A DNA stretch of 64,000 bases from Hahella ganghwensis DSM 17046 (GCF_000376785.1 NZ_AQXX01000135.1:1-64000), one strand, 5' to 3'; counted from the first letter of the stretch, positions 27,687 to 36,836 are shown. Made by a program: numbers and translations. Notes: a model not told the origin generated them from the sequence alone.

Positions 27687-28023
27687 GATAATCCAATTGT
27701 TATGAGCTCAACTTCTCCTAAATTGTGGTGAACGACTGAAAATTCAATCCCAAAAACTGAATAAACACCCAGTATCTTCCGCCAGAACCTTATAACTCTT
27801 GCTTTAAGAAAGAGGCTCATTTTGAAAAAAGACTCTCATCAAGATACAGAGGTATTCATGCAAAATCGGAAGGGTCGGCTCCAAGTCAGCTCCACTTTGA
27901 GACAACTGCTCGGATTTTAAGAAAACTGGGATGGGCTTCCTGTTTATGAATTTTACCGATCTATATAATTTGGCCAAATTCAATATAGAAAATGCATCTT
28001 TACGTAAAGGACTGTTTTCCCGT
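27687..28023. other. 337-base divergent spacer, yadG / lipoprotein
   Basis: Apart from the -10/palindrome element at 27964-27980 I see no gene or repeat. An in-frame ATG at 27931 exists, but translation from it would place about 31 residues before a lipoprotein signal peptide, so I treat this stretch as non-coding. Confidence 0.45.
27964..27980 (+). promoter_or_regulatory. -10 element with overlapping 14-bp palindrome upstream of a lipoprotein gene
   Basis: A perfect TATAAT at 27964-27969, with only a weak -35 about 17 bases before, is overlapped by the perfect palindrome AATTTGGCCAAATT at 27967-27980. The lipoprotein start is at 28024. A dyad across the transcription start suggests repressor binding, but a single palindrome this long is expected a few times by chance in a window of this size. 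Confidence 0.4.
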
Positions 28024-29046
28024 ATGAAGCAAGTGCTCGCAGTAATCCTGACACTTTTTCTCGTGGCTTGTGGTGGCGGAGGTGACGATAGCAGCAGTTC
28101 CGACGGCTCCATTACTGGCTACCTGACCCACGAAGGCATTGCGGGAATGTCCTACCGTACCGCCAGCAAATCCGGCGTCACCGATGAAAAGGGACGCTTC
28201 AGGTACAGAAAAGGCGAGACCATCACCTTCTATCTGGGTGATATCGTCTTTGCAGAAGACATTCCAACAAAACAGTACATCACAATTATCGATTTCGATC
28301 AGGACGTGGTTGACCTGATTGACGAAGGCAGCCTCGTCCGAGGAATGACAGATCATTCCGCCCTGGTAGAAGAAGCCGCCAAACTGGAACACATAGTCAA
28401 CATGACCCGACTGCTTTTTGCTCTGAGCTCGCCTCCTGATGATAAAGACTCAGAAGAAATCGCCCTGATTTACATTCCTACAGATGTCCGTAGCACGATA
28501 GAAGCCTACACTTTCGACACCGCAATCAATTTTCATCAGGACGTCGGCAATTTCGGCAGCGAAGATTTGCCGGATAACCCGGAGAATATTTTCATCAACT
28601 ATATCTGCCAGGAACTTGAGCAACCCGCCTGCCTCAATAATGGCGTAAAAGAAATGCCGACATCAGAACAGGCGGAAACTTTCGGCAAGTCCCAGTCAGA
28701 AGAAATCACGAGCATCATTGCCAGCAGAATTTTCCTGTCGCCGAGAATCGTGGAAATCAATGCCGCCGACACCAGTGTCCACGACATCGCCATTTCGGCC
28801 GTCAATCAGGGACTGAACATTGCACAACTGGAAGTAAAGACCACAGACGAACTACCAGACAGCGAAGGCAACTTTCCTGACACCCCACGCTCAGTTGCCG
28901 CAGTACAGTATGGCTCTGCCGCCAGCGCCCGATTCGGCTTCTACGCCACCGGAGAATCCGGCCAGGAGACCTCCATTATTGCCAACATCAAATTGGACGG
29001 AGACTATCGCTGGTATAAAAAGTCTCTACGCGTTCGATTACTGTAA
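28024..29046 (+). CDS. uncharacterised lipoprotein
   Basis: I do not recognise a named family. From ATG 28024 the 340-residue precursor begins MKQVLAVILTLFLVACGGGG: a short basic n-region, a hydrophobic core and lipobox LVAC, with Cys16 to be lipidated. Gly/Ser-rich linker residues follow. The segment SITGYLTHEGIAGMSYRTAS, GVTDEKGRFRYRKGETITFY and LGDIVFAED (about 30-85) resembles a small beta domain that recurs in gammaproteobacterial surface lipoproteins. The residue after Cys is Gly, which in the E. coli rule does not retain the protein in the inner membrane, so outer-membrane location is inferred. Confidence 0.7.
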   Translation: MKQVLAVILTLFLVACGGGGDDSSSSDGSITGYLTHEGIAGMSYRTASKSGVTDEKGRFRYRKGETITFYLGDIVFAEDIPTKQYITIIDFDQDVVDLIDEGSLVRGMTDHSALVEEAAKLEHIVNMTRLLFALSSPPDDKDSEEIALIYIPTDVRSTIEAYTFDTAINFHQDVGNFGSEDLPDNPENIFINYICQELEQPACLNNGVKEMPTSEQAETFGKSQSEEITSIIASRIFLSPRIVEINAADTSVHDIAISAVNQGLNIAQLEVKTTDELPDSEGNFPDTPRSVAAVQYGSAASARFGFYATGESGQETSIIANIKLDGDYRWYKKSLRVRLL

Positions 29047-29075
29047 CCGCCCTCGCTACAATAGCAACAATCGCC

Positions 29076-29117
29076 CAAAAAGAAAGGCTGCATAGCAGTG
29101 TCCTGCTTTTGCAGCCT
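29076..29117 (-). terminator. terminator of the HD-GYP gene
   Basis: AGGCTGC (29085-29091) pairs with GCAGCCT (29111-29117); the loop itself can form a small GCAG/CTGC stem. On the minus strand TTTCTTTTT follows. It lies about 60 bases after the HD-GYP stop and may also end the convergent lipoprotein transcript. Confidence 0.7.
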
Positions 29118-29175
29118 CTTCCAACAAGCAAATTCTGAAATATAAAAACAGACGAGAAAGTGAGCCTCTACAAAG

Positions 29176-30513
29176 TTAGCTCAGAACACTCCTGGCACGC
29201 CAACGCCCCATAACCTCAGGCAAGACATATTCAGCAGGGTTTATATCATAAGCACCAAAAGGCAAGCTTCGCATCACCTGTATAAAATCTTCCTGGCGCT
29301 TCTTTTTGTCATTGTATTCCCTGAGATTGACCACCTTACCTTTCTTCAAGGGACGTTCATGTTCATCAATCACGACCATCACCGTCGGCCAGAGCTTTCT
29401 CTCAGGATTGTTCGCCACAACCACGCCAATCTGATGATTACTCAACTCCACCATGGTGCCGGTAGGATAAACACCGATTGCATCAATAAAGCGCTCGATC
29501 AAATCTTCCTGAAACTCAATATTACGAACCTGGTATAAACGAGCAACCGCCTCAGAAGGCTTCATTGCCTCGACTCCAGGGCGTGGCTCAATCATTTCCT
29601 GATAGTAGTCCACAAGACCAGCCACTTTGGCCAGCAATGGAATCTTGTCTCCGCTCACCCCTTTGGGGAACCCGGAGCCATTGTGGCGCTCGCGGTGATA
29701 TTCGACGATGGTGACCACCTGGGGAGGGATGGCAGGATCGGCCATCAGAATATTCACCCCTTCTTCCACATAGGCCTTGTATTGCTTGAACTCTTCAGCG
29801 TTCAGATAATGATTCTTACTCAGCAGTGCATCCGACAACTTGGCTTTACCCACCTGACTCAACAGCAGGCCGGAGGCAAGGGTTTGCAATACTGTTGGAG
29901 AAAGCCCCAGATGACGACCCAACACCAACCCCCAGATACTCGCAGACACGGCATGAGAGTAGCTATGCTCATCCTTTTTCTGAACCCGGGACAGCCAAAC
30001 CAGAGCATCAGGATTTTGAAGAACACTCTGAGTCATATCATGAGCCAGTTTTTCGGTGACTGTAATATCCACCGGCAAACCTGCATTCACCTCCTCAAGA
30101 ATTCGCCCCAACGTAGCGTCAATGTCCTTAACCAGCTTGCGAGCCTGACGTATTCCTTTTTTCAGGGTCACCTTGGTGTCATATTGGATGGGCTTACGAA
30201 TAACAATGGGTGAATGGGGAAGTCTTTGCTGGGATTCATCATTGCGGGCATTAACTCCCGACTGAAGCAACTCCTTCAGACGAGTCTGCAAACCTGAGTC
30301 GACAGACTCCAGCCTATCGTAGGCAGACCGCGCCAAGGGACGATCAATAAACACATGACGACAGTAGGACTGTAAGGCATGAATGTCATCGCTGCTACGA
30401 ATGTAGAACCCCTGTAACGGAAACGGTGTCTGACACCAGGGTCTGTCAAGGTCAGCGACGAACATGCCAATAGACAGTTCGGAAACTGACACTTTAATAC
30501 TCTCTGCTGCCAC
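29176..30513 (-). CDS. DUF3391 / HD-GYP domain protein with degenerate active site
   Basis: Members of this group are cyclic-di-GMP phosphodiesterases. The 445 residues start with a DUF3391-type region (about 5-150: VSVSELSIGMFVADLDRPW), then an HD-GYP-type domain (about 165-345). His187 in SYSHAVSAS is in place. Where active proteins have LLHDIGK the sequence is LLLSQVGK, so the His-Asp pair is Ser219-Gln220. GYP reads GFP (281-283, in HNGSGFPKG), and the later ADxYDA motif reads AGLVDY. Several metal ligands are therefore missing and catalysis is doubtful; a cyclic-di-GMP binding or protein-contact role is more likely. The C-terminal 100 residues (VELSNHQIGVVVANNPERKL) are typical of the DUF3391 group. 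Confidence 0.85.
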   Translation of the reverse strand: MAAESIKVSVSELSIGMFVADLDRPWCQTPFPLQGFYIRSSDDIHALQSYCRHVFIDRPLARSAYDRLESVDSGLQTRLKELLQSGVNARNDESQQRLPHSPIVIRKPIQYDTKVTLKKGIRQARKLVKDIDATLGRILEEVNAGLPVDITVTEKLAHDMTQSVLQNPDALVWLSRVQKKDEHSYSHAVSASIWGLVLGRHLGLSPTVLQTLASGLLLSQVGKAKLSDALLSKNHYLNAEEFKQYKAYVEEGVNILMADPAIPPQVVTIVEYHRERHNGSGFPKGVSGDKIPLLAKVAGLVDYYQEMIEPRPGVEAMKPSEAVARLYQVRNIEFQEDLIERFIDAIGVYPTGTMVELSNHQIGVVVANNPERKLWPTVMVVIDEHERPLKKGKVVNLREYNDKKKRQEDFIQVMRSLPFGAYDINPAEYVLPEVMGRWRARSVLS

Positions 30514-30820
30514 TACATTTACCTCTGAACAGACGTTCTTCTACTACCTTTCATTTTCCATTGTGCCACACAAGACTCCACTACATTTTGAAGTAGTTGA
30601 GTAACACAAAGCCTGAATTTCTTTACCAAATGTACAAACGCGGACAAATATACAAACAGTCTGAGACTTGGTTCACAGCTATAAAGAACTACCATTTTAC
30701 AGGATTGGTCAAGACAGTCTCTATCGTCCAAAAGGACAGTTTCTTCTTTTTTGACAAACAGACACAAACACAACAAACAGGCATGAAAAGCAGGCCAAAT
30801 CGATATTATGGAGCCCTCCC
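30514..30820. other. 307-base spacer between two minus-strand genes
   Basis: AT-rich, no credible gene. It should contain the HD-GYP promoter. I see only a minor ACTAC/GTAGT inverted repeat near 30575-30597, and nothing I can name. Confidence 0.4.
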
Positions 30821-31399
30821 CTAAGAAGAGCAGACTCGGTCACTGAGGACAGGAGGCCTGTCTTCTCCGCTACCTTTCACAACCTTTTTCACTGTTACCG
30901 CATAAGGAACCACTGAGGCCTTGAGATAATCAACATTCTGTTTGTCCTCCCCCGTATCCACCGTAGTTTCAGCCGGATAGCAGAATACGCTCAGCTCAAT
31001 GTTCTTTCCGAAGGATTCTGCTTTTACAGCGCCATTTGCGCCACGTAGACTGCCGCAGGCAACATTCACCGACGCTACGGGAAGACCATCCAAAGTGAGG
31101 TCAGCTTCCGGTTGCGCGCAGAGCACAACCTGACTTCCGTCCGGCCCATCACAATGATGACCTAGTGCAGCTTGATTTCTGAACACCAGGGTTCTGGCAC
31201 TACACTGGGTTTTAAGTGAAAAATCTGAGGCGGACACCCCTCCCATCAAACCCTCCGTAGACTCCCATTCCAACAGAAACTCCCGCGCCTCTCCGGCTGA
31301 ATTTTCCGCATAAAACCGACCAAAATGGGAATAAGTCGTCGAACAACCACTCATAAAAACCAAAAACACCAATACCAAAACTCTTGCCAGAGATTTCAT
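30821..31399 (-). CDS. uncharacterised lipoprotein
   Basis: I do not recognise the family. The 192-residue precursor has a clear lipoprotein signal MKSLARVLVLVFLVFMSGCS with Cys19 in the lipobox. The mature part has no membrane helix and contains at least six further Cys residues (in QCSARTL, HHCDGPDG, VVLCAQPE, VACGSLRG, SVFCYPAE, RVCSS), an arrangement that suggests disulfides in the periplasm. Ser-Thr after the lipid Cys fits outer-membrane sorting. Neighbours give no clue to function. Confidence 0.65.
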   Translation of the reverse strand: MKSLARVLVLVFLVFMSGCSTTYSHFGRFYAENSAGEAREFLLEWESTEGLMGGVSASDFSLKTQCSARTLVFRNQAALGHHCDGPDGSQVVLCAQPEADLTLDGLPVASVNVACGSLRGANGAVKAESFGKNIELSVFCYPAETTVDTGEDKQNVDYLKASVVPYAVTVKKVVKGSGEDRPPVLSDRVCSS

Positions 31400-31892
31400 T
31401 ACTACTCTCTCCTTGCTCTCAACGTCGAACTGTTTTTATTGCTTCTCTTGTTCTCTGGTTACCCGCAGCTTAATTCCATACCTTGAGATTCCCAATCCTC
31501 TACATAGCAGAAACCCTGCAAATCGATACCCCACCTCCATACTGACTTTACAAGCTATACAAAATCCTGATTCGGCACATCAATTTTGACACCAGAGAAC
31601 AACGCGCTATTGATAACCAGCCGCCATTCTATCCAAAACGACCTAGGCACTCGAATTAATACTCTCTCGACTTTCCCCTCTTGTATTGAGCACTTTCCAA
31701 AATGAACATTTTCGCTGGAGATGATGCCCCCTAACCCGGCTCTTCAAAAGAATCAAAGACACCCGACCAATAAGGTCAGATCTCCTTACCTGAAAACTGC
31801 CACTTCACATATAAACTGAGAATTATTATCATTCATATTTTTATAAACATTAATTCAACCTATCCCTTACAATTCCAATTAAGGAAAATAAT
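31400..31892. other. 493-base divergent spacer before the iron transporter
   Basis: No credible gene. It holds the Fur-type operator at 31818-31836 and an AT-rich stretch (31840-31890) leading to the fbpA-like start. The left 350 bases show no repeat or hairpin that I can support. Confidence 0.45.
31818..31836 (+). promoter_or_regulatory. Fur box
   Basis: GAGAATTATTATCATTCAT matches 13 of 19 positions of the Fur consensus GATAATGATAATCATTATC, including the central ATNATCATT. It lies 57 bases before the start of an iron(III) binding protein gene, the position expected for iron repression. Confidence 0.7.
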
Positions 31893-32936
31893 ATGAAGTT
31901 CCCCTCTCTTAAGCGCCCTTCTCTTAAACGCCTAAGTACCAGCCTTCTTGTCGTGGCTGCGGGGCTTACCTCTGGTCAACAGGCCGTCGCTGCTGATGAG
32001 GTCAACATCTACTCCAATCGCCAGCCTTTCCTTATTCAACCTATTCTGGATACCTTTACCCGCAAAACAGGCATTGAAACCAATGTGGTGTTTGCCAAAT
32101 CTGGTGTCGCAGAACGTTTGAAAACCGAAGGGGCAAACAGCCCTGCCGACCTGGTACTCACCGTCGATATCGGGCGTTTGCAAGAACTTGTAGAAGCGGA
32201 TGTGATTCAATCCGTCAACAGCGACATTCTGAACAACAACATTCCCCAGCAATTTCGCTCCAAGGATAATCTTTGGTTTGGCCTGACACTTCGCGTACGT
32301 AATGTCTATGCCTCCAAAGAGCGTACTGACATTAACGGTATTGCCTACGAAGATCTGAGTAATCCAGAGTGGAAAGGACGCATTTGCACCCGTTCCGGAA
32401 AGCACCAGTACAACATTGCCCTGATCGCCTCCATGATCGCTCATCACGGGGAAGCCGAAACCGAAAAATGGTTAAAAGGTGTTAAGGCCAACCTGGCACA
32501 AAAGCCACAAGGTAATGACCGCGCGCAGGTCAAAGCCATCAAAGAAGGCATCTGCGATCTGGCGATTGGTAACAGTTACTACTACGGAGTCATGCTGACT
32601 GACGAGAACCAGAGCGAATGGGCACGTTCAGCAAACATCCTGTTCCCCAACCAGTCCAACCGCGGCGCACACGTCAACGTCAGTGGTGTAGCCCTGACCA
32701 AAGCGGCCCCCAACAAAGCAAACGCCATCAAACTAATGGAATTCCTGTCAGAAGAACTGGCTCAGAGAATGTACTCCGAGCAGAACTTTGAATATCCAGT
32801 CAAACCCGGTGTTAAGGCTTCCGGCCTGGTATCTTCCTGGGGCGAGTTCAAGGCAGACACCCTCTCCCTTGATGAAATTGCCAAACATCGTGAGCAGGCG
32901 GTCAAACTGGTTGATAAGGTCGACTTTGACGGTTAA
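31893..32936 (+). CDS. fbpA: periplasmic iron(III)-binding protein (FbpA/FutA type)
   Basis: Binds ferric iron in the periplasm for an ABC importer. The 347-residue precursor has a signal peptide ending GQQAVAA (cleavage near residue 33), then DEVNIYSNRQPFLIQPILDT. LGSDLVLTVDIG-like text (ADLVLTVDIGRL), GRICTRSGKHQYN and the tandem tyrosine motif IGNSYYYGVML are what I know from ferric-binding proteins, the tyrosines being the metal ligands. AAGGAAAAT precedes the ATG. The permease gene follows after 30 bases, and a Fur box lies upstream. Confidence 0.92.
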   Translation: MKFPSLKRPSLKRLSTSLLVVAAGLTSGQQAVAADEVNIYSNRQPFLIQPILDTFTRKTGIETNVVFAKSGVAERLKTEGANSPADLVLTVDIGRLQELVEADVIQSVNSDILNNNIPQQFRSKDNLWFGLTLRVRNVYASKERTDINGIAYEDLSNPEWKGRICTRSGKHQYNIALIASMIAHHGEAETEKWLKGVKANLAQKPQGNDRAQVKAIKEGICDLAIGNSYYYGVMLTDENQSEWARSANILFPNQSNRGAHVNVSGVALTKAAPNKANAIKLMEFLSEELAQRMYSEQNFEYPVKPGVKASGLVSSWGEFKADTLSLDEIAKHREQAVKLVDKVDFDG

Positions 32937-32966
32937 TCAATCCACATGATAAAGAGACCTGACTGA

Positions 32967-34646
32967 ATGGAAGCCATCTCGGCTCCAGTCTTTGACGCCG
33001 GCCGCCACCAGCAGACAGAACCTGTCCAATGGTGGCGCTGGCTGACCTTCTTTCTGGCGGTACTCGTCCTGATACCGCTTGTGTCTGTGCTATACCTGTC
33101 TTTTTTCCCCGATGAGAATATCTGGCCTCATCTGATCAGCACCGTCCTGCCGCGCTACCTGCTTACCACGGCCTGGTTGATGCTTGGAGTAGGACTGCTC
33201 AGCACTTTTTTCGGACTTACCAGCGCTTGGTTGGTAGCTCATTATCATTTCCCGGGGCGCAGATTCTTTTCCTGGGCGCTACTGCTTCCGTTTGCTGTTC
33301 CAGCGTATGTTATCGCTTACGTATATACCGACCTGCTCGAATACTCCGGCACGTTTCAGGCCACCTTAAGAGAATTGTTTGGATGGAGCTCACCCAGGGA
33401 TTACTGGTTTCCGGAAATCCGCAGTCTGGGAGGCGCTATATTGATGTTCTCACTGGTTCTCTACCCTTATATCTACCTGACCTGCCGGGCAGCGCTGCAG
33501 GAGCAATCCGAAAGCCTCATCCTGGCAAGCAGATCCCTGGGAGCAGGAACTCTGAAAACCCTGTTCAGAGTCATTCTCCCAACAGTTCGCCCCGCCCTTG
33601 CCGTGGGGCTTGCCCTGACCCTGATGGAAACTCTGAACGACTATGGAACCGTCAGCTACTTTGCTGTACAGACATTGACCGCCGGACTTTATGACACCTG
33701 GTTGAATCTCAGCAATTTGGGCGGAGCAGCACAGATAGCTGCACTGATGGTCGGCATCGCCCTGTTACTTCTCTACCTTGAGCGCAGCAGCAGAAAACAG
33801 GTAAAGACCTATCAAAGCGGCGTAAAGGTTCGGCCACTTGAGCCAACCAGATTAACCGGCAGGCATGCCGTCATGGCAACCACATTCTGCTTCCTGTTGG
33901 TATTCGCCGGATTCCTGATACCTGCCGGGCTTTTGTCTTACTACGCTGTACTGTACTTCGAGCAGAGCTGGACCAGCGACTTTGTAGAATACGCCCTGAA
34001 TTCACTGCAACTTTCGTTTCTCGCTGCACTGATTCTCATCATCGTCGGCACCTTGCTGGCTTACTCTCAGAGAATCGCCCCATCAAGATTCAACAAATCC
34101 ATGGTCAGAATGGCCTCTGTAGGCTATGCAATGCCAGGTGCCGTATTGGCCGTCGGTGTGATAGTCCCACTGGGAACCTTTGATAATTGGGTGGACGGCG
34201 TTGCCAAGTCCTGGTTTGATACAGGAACAGGGCTACTGCTGAGCGGAACCATATTCGCTATTCTTTATGCCTATTCCGCCCGCTTCCTGACCGTCTCTCT
34301 CGGCTCAGCGGAGAGCGGGCTTGCCAGAATCACCCCAACCATGGACCAGGCAGCCAGAACACTTGGCCATGGCCCCTGGACCAGTCTGCGTAGAATTCAC
34401 CTCCCCCTGCTCAGACGGAGCCTACTGGCCGCCGCTATCATTGTCTTCGTTGATTGCATGAAGGAATTGCCCGCCACACTGATACTCAGACCCTTCAATT
34501 TTGAGACTCTGGCAACCTTTGTATATCAGTATGCTTCAGATGAGCTGCTGGAGCAGAGCGCACTGGCTGCACTGATGATTGTCGTGGTCGGCCTGTTGCC
34601 GGTATTACTTCTAAACAAAGCCAGCAACAACGAAAAATCGGCATAA
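32967..34646 (+). CDS. fbpB: iron(III) ABC transporter permease (FbpB type)
   Basis: Two fused permease halves in one 559-residue inner-membrane protein, with about twelve predicted helices. Each half carries an EAA-loop: the first ILASRSLGAGTLKTLFRVIL, the second MDQAARTLGHGPWTSLRRI followed by HLPLLRRSLL. The line VDCMKELPATLILRPFNFET is a strong signature of the ferric permease family. It forms an operon with the binding protein. No ATPase gene follows: a terminator comes 13 bases after the stop. As with some Pseudomonas HitAB-like pairs, the ATPase must be encoded elsewhere or shared. Confidence 0.93.
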   Translation: MEAISAPVFDAGRHQQTEPVQWWRWLTFFLAVLVLIPLVSVLYLSFFPDENIWPHLISTVLPRYLLTTAWLMLGVGLLSTFFGLTSAWLVAHYHFPGRRFFSWALLLPFAVPAYVIAYVYTDLLEYSGTFQATLRELFGWSSPRDYWFPEIRSLGGAILMFSLVLYPYIYLTCRAALQEQSESLILASRSLGAGTLKTLFRVILPTVRPALAVGLALTLMETLNDYGTVSYFAVQTLTAGLYDTWLNLSNLGGAAQIAALMVGIALLLLYLERSSRKQVKTYQSGVKVRPLEPTRLTGRHAVMATTFCFLLVFAGFLIPAGLLSYYAVLYFEQSWTSDFVEYALNSLQLSFLAALILIIVGTLLAYSQRIAPSRFNKSMVRMASVGYAMPGAVLAVGVIVPLGTFDNWVDGVAKSWFDTGTGLLLSGTIFAILYAYSARFLTVSLGSAESGLARITPTMDQAARTLGHGPWTSLRRIHLPLLRRSLLAAAIIVFVDCMKELPATLILRPFNFETLATFVYQYASDELLEQSALAALMIVVVGLLPVLLLNKASNNEKSA

Positions 34647-34671
34647 AAAACGCACCGGCAGGTGCGTTTTT
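34646..34671. terminator. terminator between fbpB and the acyl-CoA synthetase gene
   Basis: AAAAACGCACC (34646-34656), loop GGCA, GGTGCGTTTTT (34661-34671): a perfect 11-bp stem with A and T tracts, active in both directions for two convergent genes. Confidence 0.9.
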
Positions 34672-34704
34672 CGTTATGGCCTGAGAAGTATTGCAAGATA
34701 GCTT

Positions 34705-36378
34705 CTATTGCCAAATCACTTTCTGACGGGAGGCATACCATCCCTCCATCAGAGGGTTGTACTCATCCTCAATCACATTCCGCTTCATCTTCATTGTCGG
34801 CGTCAGGAAATCGTTCTCAATAGTCCACTGATCCTTCACCACAACCATGAATTGCAACTGCTCATGTGGATCAACCGAGGCATTGATCTCATTCATTTTC
34901 GCCGTCAGATCTGCTTCCAGCTCTTTCTGGAAGGCAGGATCACTGCGTCTGGGATATGCATCTTCCGCCAGCATCACCAGACAACAGGGTTGAGGATAGT
35001 CCGCTCCAGCCACACAACTCATCTCAACTCTGGACAGGGAAACCACTTTATTTTCAATCGGCGCCGGAGCAACATACTTCCCTTTACTCGTCTTAAACAG
35101 CTCCTTGGTACGACCTGTCAGTTTAAGGCGGCCTTTTTCATCGATTTCACCACGATCGCCCGTCCTCAGCCAACCGTCGTCGGTCAGGGCTTCCCGGGTT
35201 TTCTCCTCATCCTTGTAGTAACCCATCATATTGGCCGGACTCTTGATCTGAACCTCTCCCTCACCGCTAATTCTCTGCTCAACACCTGGCATAGGTTCAC
35301 CAACATACCCGACCCGGGTCCGGCCAGGCTTGGTCATATGGGAGTACGCAAAGTTTTCGGACATGCCATAGCCTTCCAGCAACTCCAGCCCAAGATTGCG
35401 ATACCAGTTCAGAATATCCTGGGATAACGGCGCAGACCCGCTACCGGCAATCCTGGTGTACTGCAAACCAAGCGCAGTCAGCACCTTCTTTTTCACAATT
35501 TTGTTAAGAAGCGGAATTTTGAGCATCTTGTTCAGTTTCTTCTCCGGCATCTTCGCCAGTACACCTGCCTGGAATTTGGTCCAAAGGCGTGGCACCGAGA
35601 TAAACACCGTTGGTCGGGCTCTTTGCAGATCCTGAACAAATGTGTCCAGCGCCTCTGCGAAGTAGACATGGAAGCCAATTTGCAGGGAGGTTGCCTCTAC
35701 ACAGAAGCGCTCAAAAACATGAGAAAGCGGCAGGTACGATAACATCCGGTCTTCGCGGCTGATTTTCAGTTCATTGATTGCCCCCTCTGCACCAACACAA
35801 AATGCGTTGAAGGAAGTCATCACCCCTTTGGGCATACCGGTCGACCCTGAAGTGTAGATAATCGTCGCCAGCTCTTCATGAGAACGCTCTGGGCTATCGG
35901 TCAACGGTGAAGTTTTATCAACGATCTCATCCCAGCCAATGTAGTCATTTGGAGGACTTAATGGATAAGAGATACAATGCATTTCGGAAGACACACCGTC
36001 CTTCATATTGTCCCAGTCATCCAGCTTACCGACAAACAGAACCTTCGTTTCACTGTGCTCAAGAATCTGTTTGACACTGTCAGCATGCAATGTCGGATAC
36101 AGGGGTACAGAGACATATCCCGCCATCCAGATCGCCAGATCAGACATTATCCAGTGCGCGCAATTCTTTGACAGAATGCCAATTTTCGAGTTTTCAGGCA
36201 AACCCAGAGATTTGAGGTAGTTTGCCATGCGACGCACCTCCTGAGCTGTGCGGGCCCAGGTATACTCTTCGCAGACACCATTTCCCATAGGTTGAGTCAT
36301 ATAGATGTCACTTGGCCGGGATTTCTCCCAGTGATAAAGCCGTTGCAGCGGAGTCGGTATATGGGTGTGTAGCTCCAT
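34705..36378 (-). CDS. long-chain fatty acyl-CoA synthetase, AMP-binding
   Basis: Activates fatty acids with ATP to acyl-AMP and then acyl-CoA. The protein has 557 residues. The P-loop-like motif IIYTSGSTGMPKGVMT (about 172-187) and the LLEGYGMSENFAYSHM motif mark adenylate-forming enzymes. DGWLRTGDRGEID and GRTKELFKTSKGKYVAPAPI complete the hinge and C-domain; the spacing and the text ELFKTSKGKYVAPAPIE match the eukaryote-like ACSL/FAA1 branch rather than E. coli FadD. There is no membrane segment. It is alone between a bidirectional terminator and a long non-coding spacer, so it is likely transcribed singly. Confidence 0.92.
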   Translation of the reverse strand: MELHTHIPTPLQRLYHWEKSRPSDIYMTQPMGNGVCEEYTWARTAQEVRRMANYLKSLGLPENSKIGILSKNCAHWIMSDLAIWMAGYVSVPLYPTLHADSVKQILEHSETKVLFVGKLDDWDNMKDGVSSEMHCISYPLSPPNDYIGWDEIVDKTSPLTDSPERSHEELATIIYTSGSTGMPKGVMTSFNAFCVGAEGAINELKISREDRMLSYLPLSHVFERFCVEATSLQIGFHVYFAEALDTFVQDLQRARPTVFISVPRLWTKFQAGVLAKMPEKKLNKMLKIPLLNKIVKKKVLTALGLQYTRIAGSGSAPLSQDILNWYRNLGLELLEGYGMSENFAYSHMTKPGRTRVGYVGEPMPGVEQRISGEGEVQIKSPANMMGYYKDEEKTREALTDDGWLRTGDRGEIDEKGRLKLTGRTKELFKTSKGKYVAPAPIENKVVSLSRVEMSCVAGADYPQPCCLVMLAEDAYPRRSDPAFQKELEADLTAKMNEINASVDPHEQLQFMVVVKDQWTIENDFLTPTMKMKRNVIEDEYNPLMEGWYASRQKVIWQ

Positions 36379-36836
36379 TGTGTTCTTTAGCCTTCTCTTT
36401 ATTAAAATTATGGTTGTTTTTAGCGCCTGATACAGACCTCTCCCACTCTACTCCAGCGTCAGTTGCATCGGCACCATTGGGAATTTTGAGTGTGTCGTAT
36501 TCCGAAACTGCTTCCTTTCGTCAGGAAGCCTCTGAGAGAGCTTCTGAAATGAAAACGCTCTCCAATTGCCTGATTACGAAAGTTTACATTGTTCGTACCA
36601 ATACGTATCAGGCCTACTTCGCAAAATCAAAGCACACAAAACCAAGGGATTCAATGGAATAACGATTTAAACCCTGATTTTCCTGATCGCCGGCAAAAAT
36701 CGATACTGAGGACCTCAGTTCCACCAATAATCCCGCGGAATCTATGCAGCGGATGCGGGATTAACGACACAGGTCATAGATATTGCTGCGTGCATCACTA
36801 TAATGCTCCTTACCCGCATCCTTCAGACTTGGACCC
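36379..36836. other. 458-base divergent spacer, acyl-CoA synthetase / zinc-ribbon protein
   Basis: I see no credible gene, repeat or operator. An open frame of about 116 codons crosses 36312-36662 but overlaps the synthetase gene antisense, lacks a ribosome site and has no recognisable sequence. Confidence 0.4.

Noticed and set aside
36312-36662. 116-codon plus-strand frame in the spacer after the acyl-CoA synthetase start
   Set aside because: Overlaps the synthetase gene antisense, has no ribosome site, and the peptide shows no domain pattern.
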